A stretch of DNA of 64,000 nucleotides. It comes from an uncultured Ruminiclostridium sp. (GTDB lineage Bacteria; Bacillota; Clostridia; Oscillospirales; Ruminococcaceae). Every line of letters starts with the position of its first letter. The stretch's first letter is position 1. Under the pieces are notes generated by a model. That model saw nothing but the letters and a program-made list of their open reading frames with translations, ran no database searches and had not been told where the DNA came from. Below, one piece after another: positions 1-8,759 of the stretch. The translations under genes and the position numbers were made by a program. Location: positions 62,001 through 126,000 of the forward strand of contig CALXBK010000002.1 of the NCBI GenBank assembly GCA_944386545.1. The letters run 5' to 3'.

Positions 1-40
1 GTCACTTCTGCACAATACAGCCTGTACATTGCAGATACAA

Positions 41-74
41 AATGTTCGGCTGCCCGAACAAGTACGGGCAGCCG
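41..74 (-). terminator. Probable intrinsic terminator of the Cys-rich small gene
   Basis: A perfect 10-bp inverted repeat (47-56 with 65-74, 8-nt loop) lies 9 bp past the stop codon of the minus-strand gene. Read on the minus strand it is followed by a T-rich stretch (AACATTTTG). The T run is modest, so the call is likely but not certain. Confidence 0.6.
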
Positions 75-82
75 ATTAAGAA

Positions 83-226
83 TTAGCAGCCGCAACCGCA
101 GCCGTTGCCGCAGTTGTTGTTACAGCCACAGTCGTTAGTGGTCATCGAGCCGCATCCGCCGCCGCAGCAGCTAAATAAAAGGATAAGGATGATAATCCAC
201 CAGCAAGAGTTGTTAGAACAGAACAT
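83..226 (-). CDS. Small Cys/Gly/Asn-rich membrane-anchored protein (47 aa)
   Basis: A 47-residue ORF starts with ATG 9 bp after a strong Shine-Dalgarno (GGAGGAAA on the minus strand, 233-240) and ends just before a hairpin terminator. Residues 9-18 form a very hydrophobic stretch (WWIIILILLF), followed by a tail with Cys about every second to fourth residue (12 Cys in 47 aa) among Gly and Asn. The tail resembles the short Cys-rich proteins labelled 'chorion class high-cysteine' in Clostridia annotation; function is unknown. It may be a metal-binding or disulfide-rich surface or spore peptide, which is inference. The RBS, start, composition and terminator together argue that it is real despite its length. 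Confidence 0.7.
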   Translation of the reverse strand: MFCSNNSCWWIIILILLFSCCGGGCGSMTTNDCGCNNNCGNGCGCGC

Positions 227-409
227 AGTAAGTTTCCTCCGTAGAGATTTATTTGAGTTGCCGCCGCTGGGCGGTGCTCATGCTACATAATATGCAGATA
301 CCGAAAATGTGTTACAACATTCTTTATTTTGCATATAAATTGAATATAATCTGTTTAAATCAAAAATAAGCCGCCGATAATCAGAATATAATCAGAAAGG
401 GGCATTGAA

Positions 410-2806
410 ATGGAATTTAACGGATTTACCCAGAAGGCAAGCGAGGCTCTTTGCAAGGCTGTCGGCTGTGCCATGAGCTTCGGGCACACATATATAGGAA
501 GCGAGCATATTCTTTACGGACTTACAGCCTGCGAAGGAAGCGTTGCAGGCTTTGTCCTTGCTCAGAACGGAGTTAAGCTTTCGGACATAGGCGAAAAAAT
601 TTCCTCTCTCATCGGCAAGGGACTTCCTACAAGGCTTACCGTTTCGGATTTTACTCCGAGAAGCAAACGGATAATAGAAAATGCAGTCATTCTTTCACGT
701 TCAGCGTCAAGACCGCTTGCGGGAACAGAGCATCTTTTAAAGTCCATACTGCGGGATACGGAGTGCTATGCTTCGGTTTTCCTGCGTGAAATGGGACTTA
801 ATACCGCCCTTATGCTAAATCAATGCAGTACGGCGCATTACCGTGATGATACGGTTATTACGGACAACAAAAAGAAAAAGCCCTCTGGCAGTATTCCCCA
901 AAGTCTGCTTAAGTACGGCAGAGATCTCACCGCCCTTGCGCAGCAGGGAAAGCTCGATCCTTGCCTGTGCAGACACGAGGAAACCAATCTTGTCACCGAA
1001 ATACTGTTAAGACGGTATAAAAATAACCCTTGCCTTATAGGTGAACCGGGAGTGGGAAAAACCGCTGTTATAGAAGGACTTGCAGAAAAAATAGCAAACG
1101 GGGATATTTCACAGGAGCTTAAAAACAAGAGAATATATATGCCGGATATGGCGGCTCTTCTTGCCGGTGCAAAATACAGAGGAGATTTTGAAGAGCGTAT
1201 TAAGACGATATTAAATGATGTCAAGGAAGCGGGAAATATCATTCTGTTTATAGATGAAATTCACAGCATTGTCGGGGCGGGTGCGGCAGAGGGCGCAATC
1301 GACGCGGCAAATATAATGAAGCCTATGCTTGCAAGGGGCGAAATAAAGCTTATCGGGGCTACTACAATAAACGAATACCGCAGGTATATCGAAAAGGATT
1401 CTGCGCTTGAACGGCGGTTTCAGCCCGTTATGATAAAAGAGCCTGACGAAGCGCAGACGGTAAAAATAATTCAAGGGTTAAAGTCAAAATACGAAGCGCA
1501 TCACGGCGTTACTATAACCGATGAAGCGATACAAGCCGCCGTCAGACTTTCCACAAGATATATAACCGACCGCTTCCGTCCCGATAAGGCGATAGACCTC
1601 ATAGACCAGAGCGGGGCGTGTGTACGGCTTCAAAAGGGAAACGTGACGGGTGAAAGCAAATCCGACAGGCTAACGCGTGAACGTATAGAAGCAATCAATA
1701 AAAAGGATTTTGCGCTTGCGGTCAAGCTGTTTGAAAAAGAAAAAATGCTGTCCGACAGCGATACCGAAAATAATAGCGGGGAAATACCGTGTATAACCGC
1801 CTCGGATATAGAAAACGCCGTTTCAAGGATCACGGGTATACCGATTTACAAATTAAAACAAAGCGATACCGCAAAGCTTTCAAATCTCGAAAAAGAGCTT
1901 TCCGAAAATATAATAGGGCAGGAGCAGGCAATATCCGTCCTCGCAAACGCAGTGCGCCGTAACAGAGCAGGACTTAAGGACGAGCGCAGACCGATAGGCT
2001 CTTTTATTCTGCTCGGAGCAAGCGGTGTCGGAAAAACCGAGTGCTGTTTAGAGCTTTGTAAATGCTTATTTTCCGATAAAAATGCCCTTATAAGGCTGGA
2101 TATGTCGGAATATACCGAAAAGCATTCCGTTGCAAAGCTAATAGGCGCGCCCGCAGGATATGTAGGCTATGAGGACGGAGGGATACTGACCGAAAAGGTA
2201 AGGCGAAGACCGTATTGCATGGTATTGCTTGATGAAATTGAAAAGGCTCACCCCGAAATATTCAATATCCTGCTCCAGATAATGGACAGCGGAACGCTTA
2301 CCGATTCACAGGGCAGAAAAACGGATTTTACCAACACGATTATAGTCATGACAGGCAATATCGGAAGCGATATTCTCAACAAAAATAAAAACGCCCTCGG
2401 TTTTTGCTGTAACAGTAATGCTTCACCGAGGGACGCTGTATCCGATGAGCTGAAAAAGTATTTCAGTCCCGAATTTTTGGGCAGGGTAGATGAAATTATA
2501 GTATTCAATAATCTGAGCGTTGATAATTACAGGGATATATGCAGAAAAATGCTCGGCGAGCTTGCTCTCAGATGCGAAAAGCAGGGTATAACTCTGAGCT
2601 TCACCGACGCGTTTGTAAATGCGGTATGCAACGAAGTGCAAAAAAAGGAGCAGGGCGCAAGACCACTCAGAAGAATTATCGGCTCAAGACTTGAAAATCC
2701 TGTTTCGGCAGGGCTTATTAGCGGTGAATTTTCATCGGGAGATACCGTTGAAGCCGATTATCGTGACGGTTATCTTGTAAAAAAGCTGTGTACCAAAAGC
2801 GTATAA
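410..2806 (+). CDS. clpC: ClpC-type AAA+ unfoldase, ATP-binding subunit of Clp protease
   Basis: A hexameric unfoldase that feeds substrates to ClpP. Order of parts: N-terminal Clp_N double repeat (about 1-145), first AAA+ module with Walker A GEPGVGKT (211-218), a UVR-like segment about 425-445 ([18 protein letters not shown]), and a second AAA+ module with Walker A GASGVGKT (about 537) and Walker [11 protein letters not shown]. An LGF tripeptide in the second module fits the ClpP-docking loop. At 798 aa it is the usual ClpC length. The UVR-like segment favours ClpC over ClpB. It is not in the ctsR-mcsA-mcsB-clpC operon common in Bacilli but stands alone. RBS is AAGGGG 7-8 bp before the ATG. 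A good -10 (TATAAT, 345-350) lacks a clear -35, so control is uncertain. clpP and clpX lie 46 kb away. Confidence 0.93.
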   Translation: MEFNGFTQKASEALCKAVGCAMSFGHTYIGSEHILYGLTACEGSVAGFVLAQNGVKLSDIGEKISSLIGKGLPTRLTVSDFTPRSKRIIENAVILSRSASRPLAGTEHLLKSILRDTECYASVFLREMGLNTALMLNQCSTAHYRDDTVITDNKKKKPSGSIPQSLLKYGRDLTALAQQGKLDPCLCRHEETNLVTEILLRRYKNNPCLIGEPGVGKTAVIEGLAEKIANGDISQELKNKRIYMPDMAALLAGAKYRGDFEERIKTILNDVKEAGNIILFIDEIHSIVGAGAAEGAIDAANIMKPMLARGEIKLIGATTINEYRRYIEKDSALERRFQPVMIKEPDEAQTVKIIQGLKSKYEAHHGVTITDEAIQAAVRLSTRYITDRFRPDKAIDLIDQSGACVRLQKGNVTGESKSDRLTRERIEAINKKDFALAVKLFEKEKMLSDSDTENNSGEIPCITASDIENAVSRITGIPIYKLKQSDTAKLSNLEKELSENIIGQEQAISVLANAVRRNRAGLKDERRPIGSFILLGASGVGKTECCLELCKCLFSDKNALIRLDMSEYTEKHSVAKLIGAPAGYVGYEDGGILTEKVRRRPYCMVLLDEIEKAHPEIFNILLQIMDSGTLTDSQGRKTDFTNTIIVMTGNIGSDILNKNKNALGFCCNSNASPRDAVSDELKKYFSPEFLGRVDEIIVFNNLSVDNYRDICRKMLGELALRCEKQGITLSFTDAFVNAVCNEVQKKEQGARPLRRIIGSRLENPVSAGLISGEFSSGDTVEADYRDGYLVKKLCTKSV

Positions 2807-2807
2807 A

Positions 2808-2840
2808 CACAAAAGCCTGAATTTGTATCAGGCTTTTGTG
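2808..2840. terminator. Bidirectional terminator between convergent clpC and FAD-protein gene
   Basis: A 13-bp perfect stem (2808-2820 with 2828-2840, 7-nt loop) sits between two convergent stop codons. The arms carry AAAA/TTTT runs, so it can stop transcription from both sides. Confidence 0.88.
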
Positions 2841-2842
2841 AT

Positions 2843-4438
2843 TTATACAATGCTCTCAATCAAAGCCATTGCACATTTTATTCCGTCGATTGCGGCGGTA
2901 ACTATTCCGCCCGCATAGCCCGCACCCTCTCCGCAGGGGTACAGACCTTTAAGGCTTACCGAGCAAAGAGTATTGTCACGAACGATTTTTACAGGTGACG
3001 AGCTTCTTGTTTCGGGACCTGTTAAAACCGCTTCTTCATTTTTAAAGCAGGGTATTTTTTCACCGAACGCCTTAAGCCCAATTCTGAGTGATTTGCAGAC
3101 AAACTGCGGCAAAAAGCTCTCGGGCAAGGCGAAATGTGTGCCGATTGGATAGGTAGGCTTAACAGAGCCGAAGCCGCTTGAAAGTCGGCTTAGCAGAAAA
3201 TCACCCGCTAAGCTGACAGGCGCTTTATAATCAGAGCCTGCGGCGACAAATGCGGCGCTTTCTATTTTCCTTTGAAATTCTATTCCTGCCGTTACCTCTG
3301 TACCGTCAAAATCCTTTGGAGTAACGCTTACAAGCAGTGCGCTGTTGGCGTTTTCACCGTTTCTTGCATAATAGCTCATTCCGTTTGTAACAACGGTATT
3401 TTCCTCTGATGATGAGGCGGTGATAACTCCGCCGGGACACATACAGAAGGTGTAAATTCCTCTGCCTGTATCATCATGCACGGCAAGCTTATAGTCGGCA
3501 GGAGGCAGAGCAGGGTGAGAATAGGCATTGCCGTACATGCTGCGGTTAAGCTCATTCTGGGTATGCTCTATTCTCATGCCGACGGAGAAATTTTTTCGCT
3601 CCATCGCAATGCCTTTTTCTTTAAGCATATAGAAAACATCTCTTGAGCTGTGACCGATAGCGAGAATAACCTTGTCAGCGTCAACAGTGTTTTCTTTGCC
3701 GTCTTTGATATATTTTACAGCGGAAATTCTGCCGTCCTTTTCGGTAAAGTCGCAGAATTTCGCACCGAAGATAACCTCGCCGCCCATGCTGATTATATCC
3801 CTGCGAATATTTCTTACCGTTTCAATGAGCTTGTCCGTGCCTATGTGCGGCTTTGAATCGTAAAGAATTTCCGTCGGCGCACCGTGTGACACAAGCTCAT
3901 TGAAAACAATGGCTGACAGGGGATTGTTTACACCTGTATTAAGCTTGCCGTCGGAAAACGTTCCTGCACCGCCCTCACCGAACTGCACGTTACACTCGGT
4001 ATCAAGCTTCCCTGTTTTCCAGAATGTATTTACCTTTTGACTGCGTTGCTCAACGCTTAAACCCCGTTCGAGAACTATCGGCTTCATACCGCATTTTGCA
4101 AGATAGAGTGCGGCAAACATTCCCGCAGGACCGAAGCCTATAATAACAGGTCTTTTATTTCCGATTTTTATACTCGGAAATTTATACGTAAAAGGTTTGT
4201 AAGGGCTTAAATTCTTATCCCTGCTGTTTTTCTTGAATACAGCCGCTTCATTATTCACTTCAAGGCAGACTGATAAAACAAAATGTATATCGTCCTTCCG
4301 CCTTGCGTCAACTGATTTTCCGATAAGAGAAAAATTTATCCGCTCATTTTGCGGCAGCTTTAATTTCTTTCTTAAAAATTCCGTTACGTTCTCATCTGTA
4401 TAGCCGAGAGGCATTTTAATATTGCTGTATTTTATCAT
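2843..4438 (-). CDS. FAD-dependent dehydrogenase-like protein (COG2509 family)
   Basis: A predicted NAD(FAD)-utilising dehydrogenase, 531 aa. After a ~90-residue N-terminal domain (the THUMP/ferredoxin-like part typical of COG2509) comes the FAD-binding motif GFGPAGMFAALYLA near residue 100, then the family signatures FGEGGAGTFSDGKLNTG and GVITASSSEE, and a C-terminal GEGAGYAGGIVTAAIDG that contacts FAD. The substrate is not known for the family. The start ATG overlaps the stop of the upstream BaiN-like gene by 4 bp, so the two are one operon and probably translationally coupled. Family call is firm; a physiological role cannot be given. Confidence 0.88.
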   Translation of the reverse strand: MIKYSNIKMPLGYTDENVTEFLRKKLKLPQNERINFSLIGKSVDARRKDDIHFVLSVCLEVNNEAAVFKKNSRDKNLSPYKPFTYKFPSIKIGNKRPVIIGFGPAGMFAALYLAKCGMKPIVLERGLSVEQRSQKVNTFWKTGKLDTECNVQFGEGGAGTFSDGKLNTGVNNPLSAIVFNELVSHGAPTEILYDSKPHIGTDKLIETVRNIRRDIISMGGEVIFGAKFCDFTEKDGRISAVKYIKDGKENTVDADKVILAIGHSSRDVFYMLKEKGIAMERKNFSVGMRIEHTQNELNRSMYGNAYSHPALPPADYKLAVHDDTGRGIYTFCMCPGGVITASSSEENTVVTNGMSYYARNGENANSALLVSVTPKDFDGTEVTAGIEFQRKIESAAFVAAGSDYKAPVSLAGDFLLSRLSSGFGSVKPTYPIGTHFALPESFLPQFVCKSLRIGLKAFGEKIPCFKNEEAVLTGPETRSSSPVKIVRDNTLCSVSLKGLYPCGEGAGYAGGIVTAAIDGIKCAMALIESIV

Positions 4439-5667
4439 ATCGCTCCGTTAAGTGACAATGCGGCGTTTTTCCCTGCGGTATAGCCGCTTTTCCATGCCCA
4501 GTCGAGATTATATCCGCCGCACATTCCCTGAATGTTGAGTATTTCTCCGCACAGGAACATTCCCTTTGCATAAACCGATTCCAGCTTTTCCGTTACCTCG
4601 CACGCGGGAACGCCGCCGCAGGTAATCTGTGCAAGGCTCCAGTCGGATACTCCCGTAACGGGAAAGCGCCAATCCTTTGACAGCTTGGCAGCTGTTTTTA
4701 TTTCCTTGTCCGTAATCTCCTTGCAGGTTTTTGAAAGCGGAACACCGACGGTTTTTAAAAGTGCCTGACCTATTCTCTTGTGGAAAAGTCCCGTCATAAG
4801 CTCTTCGCAGGAAAGCTCATTTCTTGAAATTTTGGATTTTGAAATAAGCTGAGATATTTCTTCATAGCTGTAATCGGGGGCGATATCAAGTGATATTTCG
4901 CACTTTCCCGCAAGAGAAGCCGCCTTAGCACTTAGATTGAAAATGCAAATACCCGAAAGCGCACCGTCCGTAAACTGCACCTCGCCCGATTCCTCGCCCA
5001 AAATTCTGCCGTTTGATATAAGCGACGCTTTTGATGCGGCTCTCAGTCCCTTTATGCCTTTTACAAGGCTGACATCGGTACGAAGCGGGGCTAAAGCAGG
5101 GTAGAGAGGTGTAATTTTATGACCGAGCTTCTCACACAGCTTATAACCGTCTCCGCTTGTTCCGAGGGACGGCGCGGCTTTTCCTCCGACTGCAATAATA
5201 ACACGCTTTGCCGATATTTCGGTGTACTCGGTTTTGATTGTAAAACCGTTCCCTGCTTTTTTAATGTCTGTAACCGCATTTTCCGTAAGAGCTTCTACGC
5301 CCGAATTTTGCACGGAAAATCTTAAGGCGTCAAGTACGCAGGACGCGGCAAGGCTGTGAGGATAAATTCTGCCTTGTACGTCTGTTTTGCAAGCAAGTCC
5401 CAGCTGTTGAAAAAAAATGCGGGAGCTTTTAATATCATTACCGATATAATTTAACAGCTCAGTATCTCCCGTATATTTCTCTGCGTTGATTTCGGCATTT
5501 GAAAGATTGCATTTGCCGTTTCCCGTGGAAAGAATTTTTTTGCCGACTCTCGGTAGCTTTTCAATTACGGTTATTTCGCCCTTTGTAAATTCAGCCGCAC
5601 CGATTGCCGCACAAAGCCCCGATGCGCCGCCGCCGATTACGGCAATATCCGTTTTTATATTTTTCAT
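4435..5667 (-). CDS. BaiN/HI0933-family flavoprotein (NAD(P)/FAD-dependent oxidoreductase)
   Basis: A 410-aa flavoprotein. The N-terminal Rossmann motif is GGGASGLCAAIGAAE (residues 12-26), followed by GKKILSTGNGKCNLSN, the hallmark of the HI0933/BaiN family, and a C-terminal GGVPACEVTEKLES...GEILNIQGMCGGYNLDWAW FAD-binding segment. BaiN of bile-acid-metabolising clostridia reduces bile-acid intermediates, but no other bai gene is present, so that role should not be assumed. First gene of a two-gene operon with the COG2509 protein. RBS AAGGAC lies 6-7 bp before the ATG. Divergent from the marR-like gene, with about 125 bp between the two starts. Confidence 0.88.
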   Translation of the reverse strand: MKNIKTDIAVIGGGASGLCAAIGAAEFTKGEITVIEKLPRVGKKILSTGNGKCNLSNAEINAEKYTGDTELLNYIGNDIKSSRIFFQQLGLACKTDVQGRIYPHSLAASCVLDALRFSVQNSGVEALTENAVTDIKKAGNGFTIKTEYTEISAKRVIIAVGGKAAPSLGTSGDGYKLCEKLGHKITPLYPALAPLRTDVSLVKGIKGLRAASKASLISNGRILGEESGEVQFTDGALSGICIFNLSAKAASLAGKCEISLDIAPDYSYEEISQLISKSKISRNELSCEELMTGLFHKRIGQALLKTVGVPLSKTCKEITDKEIKTAAKLSKDWRFPVTGVSDWSLAQITCGGVPACEVTEKLESVYAKGMFLCGEILNIQGMCGGYNLDWAWKSGYTAGKNAALSLNGAI

Positions 5668-5791
5668 AAGTATGTCCTTAAAAAATTAAATCGGTTCAGT
5701 CCTTAAAATTTATAATCCGTTAATAAAGAAAGTATAACATATTATTATAACGTTGGCAAGCATTAATTCATTTATCAAAAGGATGGTTACC

Positions 5792-6241
5792 ATGGACGAA
5801 AGAAATATAAGGTTTATTACTGCTGTCGGCAGGGTTTCCTCACAGCCGCTGTTATTCTCCGCACAAAGCGGGTTCAACTCAAGTGAAATCGGTGTAATAA
5901 GAGCTATGATGCAGATTGTCGCCGAAGAACCGGGTACAGAGCTGTTTGCTCTTAAGGAAATCAACAACCGCCTCAATTACACAAGACCTAATCTCTCGCA
6001 AGCAATAAACAAGCTTGAGGACAAAGGCTTTATTGAAAGAGTTATATTAAAAAATGACAGGCGTGTGACCTATGTAAAGCTGACCGAATACGGCATAAAG
6101 ACGTTGACGGATAAGATAAACTCCATTTTTAAAAGACTTGATAAAATATCCGAAATCATGGGCAGGGAGGACACTGACAAGCTGATTGAGCTTACTCTGC
6201 GCTTTATGGACGCATACGATAAAACCGAAGAAAAATCTTAA
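5792..6241 (+). CDS. MarR-family transcriptional regulator
   Basis: A small dimeric winged-helix regulator (149 aa from this start). The core reads LKEINNRLNYTRPNLSQAINKLEDKGFIERV with a recognition helix at TRPNLSQAINKLEDKG, then the wing RVTYVKLTEYG. The start chosen is the ATG at 5792 with AAAGGAT 8-9 bp upstream; a TTG at 5753 would add 13 residues but has no RBS. It is divergent from the flavoprotein operon, so it may control that operon. The intergenic region carries a spaced repeat (GTATAAC...TATAAC, about 5731-5751) that could be an operator; this is weak. Ligand unknown. Confidence 0.85.
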   Translation: MDERNIRFITAVGRVSSQPLLFSAQSGFNSSEIGVIRAMMQIVAEEPGTELFALKEINNRLNYTRPNLSQAINKLEDKGFIERVILKNDRRVTYVKLTEYGIKTLTDKINSIFKRLDKISEIMGREDTDKLIELTLRFMDAYDKTEEKS

Positions 6242-6300
6242 CAGCTTATTCAGCTTCAACAGCTCTTTTGTGTGAAAAAGATTTTATTATGCCGAAAATA

Positions 6301-6329
6301 TTGACATTTTGCCACAAACAGGATATAAT
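6301..6329 (+). promoter_or_regulatory. SigA-type promoter of the PPi-phosphofructokinase gene
   Basis: Consensus -35 TTGACA (6301-6306), 17-bp spacer and -10 TATAAT (6324-6329). The predicted start, about 6336, falls on the first bases of repeat copy A, so the repeat would be the 5' end of the mRNA. Confidence 0.9.
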
Positions 6330-6334
6330 CTTTT

Positions 6335-6477
6335 TATAACTTAGGCAAGATGTCCCCCGCCTCTAAGGCGGCGAATTCCATATTCAGTTTCAGTTGGGGA
6401 TTGAACTCCAACTGAAGTTGAATCGCAGCTTCGCTGCGGCTTGCCACGTTGAATGACGGGGCAAGCCCCTTATTGAA
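6335..6477 (-). repeat. 143-bp hairpin-rich interspersed repeat, copy A (inverse orientation)
   Basis: Closely similar to copies at 12543-12686 and 22853-22995 but in the opposite orientation. It contains a CGCAGC/GCTGCG hairpin, a longer stem around the CAGTTTCAGTTGGGG arm, a GGGG/CCCC hairpin and a GC-rich CCGCC/GGCGG hairpin. The long stem is less perfect here (CAACTTCAGTTGGAG opposite CCCCAACTGAAACTG). No clear terminal inverted repeats, target duplication or coding capacity. It fills almost the whole leader between promoter and RBS of the next gene. Confidence 0.85.
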
Positions 6478-6498
6478 TCTACACAGAGGAGATTTTTG

Positions 6499-7704
6499 AT
6501 GAATATTGCTGTTGCACAGTCCGGCGGTCCTACCTGCGCTATTAATGCGTCGCTTGTCGGAGTTGTAAAGGAATGTTTTAAAAATACCGATATTGACGCT
6601 GTTTTCGGCTCAATTAACGGTATTGAGGGAATCATAAACGACAATCTCGTTGACCTTAAAACGGTTATTAAAACAAATGATGACATGGAGCATCTCTGCC
6701 TTACCCCCTCGACCGTGCTTGGCTCATGCAGATTTAAACTCCCCGATGAGGATAAGGATATTTCGCTGTACAAAAAGATAAACGATTGCTTTATAAAGCA
6801 CAGAATAGGTATTTTTATTTACATCGGCGGCAACGACTCGATGGACACCGTGCTTAAGCTGTCCGCTTATCTGAAGCGTACAGACAGTAAGGTAAAGGTA
6901 ATCGGCGTTCCGAAAACCATAGATAACGATTTGCCCTGCACCGACCATACACCCGGCTTTGGCTCGGCGGCAAAGTATGTTGCGGCAACCGTTCAGGAAA
7001 TTATCCGTGACAGCCGTGTTTACAGCGTTCAGTCTGTTACTATTATCGAGATTATGGGACGTCATGCGGGCTGGCTTGCCGCTTCTACCTGCGTATTGCG
7101 CTCCAACGGCGAAACAGCACCTCACCTCATATATGTACCTGAAGCAAAGTTCACTACCCGGAAGTTTCTTGAAGATATAAGAATTGCACAGGCAAAATAT
7201 AAAGCGGTTATCGTTGTGGTTTCCGAGGGCGTTGAAACGGAAAACGACGGATATATGACGGGCGTTGAGGATTCCTTCGGTCATAAGTATCTTTCCGGTA
7301 TCGGCAAGCATCTTGAAAACCTTGTCAGAGATGAAATCGGCTGTAAGGTGCGTTCGATAGAGCTTAATGTTATGCAGCGCTGTTCATCTCACCTTGCTTC
7401 AAAAACCGATATTGACGAGGCGCAGCTTATCGGCTCAGAGGGCGTAAAGGCGGCTTTGAGGGGCGAAAGCGGCAAGGTACTTGTATTTAACCGTGTATCG
7501 GATATGCCTTATACCGTTACAATCGGCTCTGTAGACGCCGATATGGTTGCCAATAAGGAAAAGCTCCTTCCCGAAAAGTGGATAAATGCCGAACAAAACA
7601 ATATAAAGGACAGCGCTCTTAATTACTTCCTACCTCTTATACAGGGTGAAGTAAATGTAAAAATGAGAAACGGCATACCCGTACATTTTCAGGGTATGAA
7701 CTGA
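6499..7704 (+). CDS. pfp: 6-phosphofructokinase, pyrophosphate-dependent type
   Basis: Phosphorylates fructose 6-phosphate in glycolysis, probably with pyrophosphate and reversibly. 401 aa. Seen: N-terminal AQSGGPTCAINAS, IYIGGNDSMDT where ATP enzymes have GGDGS, and VPKTIDNDL with the Lys typical of PPi enzymes, then EIMGRHAGWLA for the substrate site. The Asp after GGN (replacing Gly) plus PKTIDND is the known signature of PPi specificity. Start ATG 6499 follows AGAGGAGA at 6-7 bp; a TTG one codon earlier is less likely. The leader consists of repeat copy A. A second, different phosphofructokinase lies at 12745-13830. Confidence 0.9.
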   Translation: MNIAVAQSGGPTCAINASLVGVVKECFKNTDIDAVFGSINGIEGIINDNLVDLKTVIKTNDDMEHLCLTPSTVLGSCRFKLPDEDKDISLYKKINDCFIKHRIGIFIYIGGNDSMDTVLKLSAYLKRTDSKVKVIGVPKTIDNDLPCTDHTPGFGSAAKYVAATVQEIIRDSRVYSVQSVTIIEIMGRHAGWLAASTCVLRSNGETAPHLIYVPEAKFTTRKFLEDIRIAQAKYKAVIVVVSEGVETENDGYMTGVEDSFGHKYLSGIGKHLENLVRDEIGCKVRSIELNVMQRCSSHLASKTDIDEAQLIGSEGVKAALRGESGKVLVFNRVSDMPYTVTIGSVDADMVANKEKLLPEKWINAEQNNIKDSALNYFLPLIQGEVNVKMRNGIPVHFQGMN

Positions 7705-7715
7705 CATAAAATATT

Positions 7716-7748
7716 CCCGACAGATCATTGTGATTTGTTGGGATTTTT
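7716..7748 (+). terminator. Terminator after pfp
   Basis: CCCGACA (7716-7722) pairs with TGTTGGG (7736-7742), with one G-T pair, and is followed by ATTTTT. Confidence 0.8.
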
Positions 7749-7763
7749 ATGTTAAAATACTTA

Positions 7764-7792
7764 TTGACAAGGCTGTTTCAAAGGGATATACT
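7764..7792 (+). promoter_or_regulatory. SigA-type promoter of the aspartoacylase-like pair
   Basis: TTGACA (7764-7769), 17-bp spacer, TATACT (7787-7792); the RBS GGAGG follows at 7814-7818. Confidence 0.85.
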
Positions 7793-7825
7793 TAATATAG
7801 TGTATAATGTCACGGAGGCGGTATT

Positions 7826-8758
7826 TTGTTACAGGATATAGTTTCGGTTCAGCTTCCCGTAAATGAACAGATGCGGCTTAGAAAGAACCATTTTGAGCCT
7901 TACGCCAAAACGGGAAACGAAAAAAGGATATGTATAGTAACCGGTGTACACGGAGACGAGCTTGAGGGACAGTATGTGTGCTATGAGCTTGTCAGACAAA
8001 TCAGCGAAAGCATACATAAGCTTAATGGTATTGTCGATATTTACCCATCGGTAAACCCGTTGGGAATGGATTCAATTCAAAGGGAAATGCCGATATTCGA
8101 CCTGGATATGAATATGATTTTCCCGGGCTGCGAAACGGGCGCCGTTGCGGAGCATATTGCCGCCGCAATAATAAACGATATTGCAGGAGCAGATATTTGT
8201 ATAGATATTCATGCCAGCAATATATTCCTTAAAGAAATTCCCCAGGTGCGTATTTCAGAGGATACCGCACCGAAGCTGTTGCCGTATGCCAAAATGCTGA
8301 ATGTAGACTTTGTCTGGGTACATTCCAGCGTTTCTGTAATGGAGGCAACCCTTTCGTACAGCTTGAATAAAATAGGCACGCCTACCCTTGTTGCAGAAAT
8401 GGGAGTAGGTATGAGGATAACAAAATCCTATTGCGAACAGCTTTTAGACGGAATTTTCAATCTGATGACGCACATGGGTATATGGAACGACGAGCCTAAG
8501 AACGTATCCCATCCGATAGTGTCCACTGACGGAGATGTTTCGCTTATTTACAGCGAAAGCACGGGAATTTATATGCCTGCAATCCGACACTGGGCAGGAA
8601 TATCAAAGGGCGACAGGCTCGGTGACATTCTCAATCCTCTGACGGGTACAGTTGAGCAGGAAATCATTGCTCCCTGCAACGGAATAGTATTCACGCTGAG
8701 AGAATATCCCGTTGTGTATCAAGGCTCTTTGATAGCAAGAATTCTCGGAGGCTGCTGA
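7826..8758 (+). CDS. Succinylglutamate desuccinylase/aspartoacylase-family (M14-like) metallohydrolase
   Basis: A predicted zinc hydrolase of the AstE/ASPA branch, 310 aa. The zinc ligands are present: H42 and E45 in TGVHGDELEG and H129 in DIHASN. The motif DLDMNMIFPG aligns with the family's DLNR-x-FPG but has MNM where Arg is normal. The last ~70 residues (PLTGTVEQEIIAPCNGIVF) form the beta-barrel domain typical of this subfamily. Start is a TTG 7 bp after GGAGG; no in-frame ATG nearby fits. It is followed after one base by a paralogue that lacks the ligands, and the two share a promoter. Substrate (an N-acyl amino acid or small amide) is unknown. Confidence 0.82.
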   Translation: MLQDIVSVQLPVNEQMRLRKNHFEPYAKTGNEKRICIVTGVHGDELEGQYVCYELVRQISESIHKLNGIVDIYPSVNPLGMDSIQREMPIFDLDMNMIFPGCETGAVAEHIAAAIINDIAGADICIDIHASNIFLKEIPQVRISEDTAPKLLPYAKMLNVDFVWVHSSVSVMEATLSYSLNKIGTPTLVAEMGVGMRITKSYCEQLLDGIFNLMTHMGIWNDEPKNVSHPIVSTDGDVSLIYSESTGIYMPAIRHWAGISKGDRLGDILNPLTGTVEQEIIAPCNGIVFTLREYPVVYQGSLIARILGGC

Positions 8759-8759
8759 C

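Noticed and set aside
105..290. 61-codon plus-strand ORF opposite the Cys-rich gene
   Set aside because: No RBS, Gln/Leu/Pro-rich shadow composition; the minus-strand ORF has RBS, start and terminator.
6724..7311. 195-codon minus-strand ORF inside the PPi-phosphofructokinase gene
   Set aside because: Shadow ORF; the plus-strand product has full enzyme signatures.
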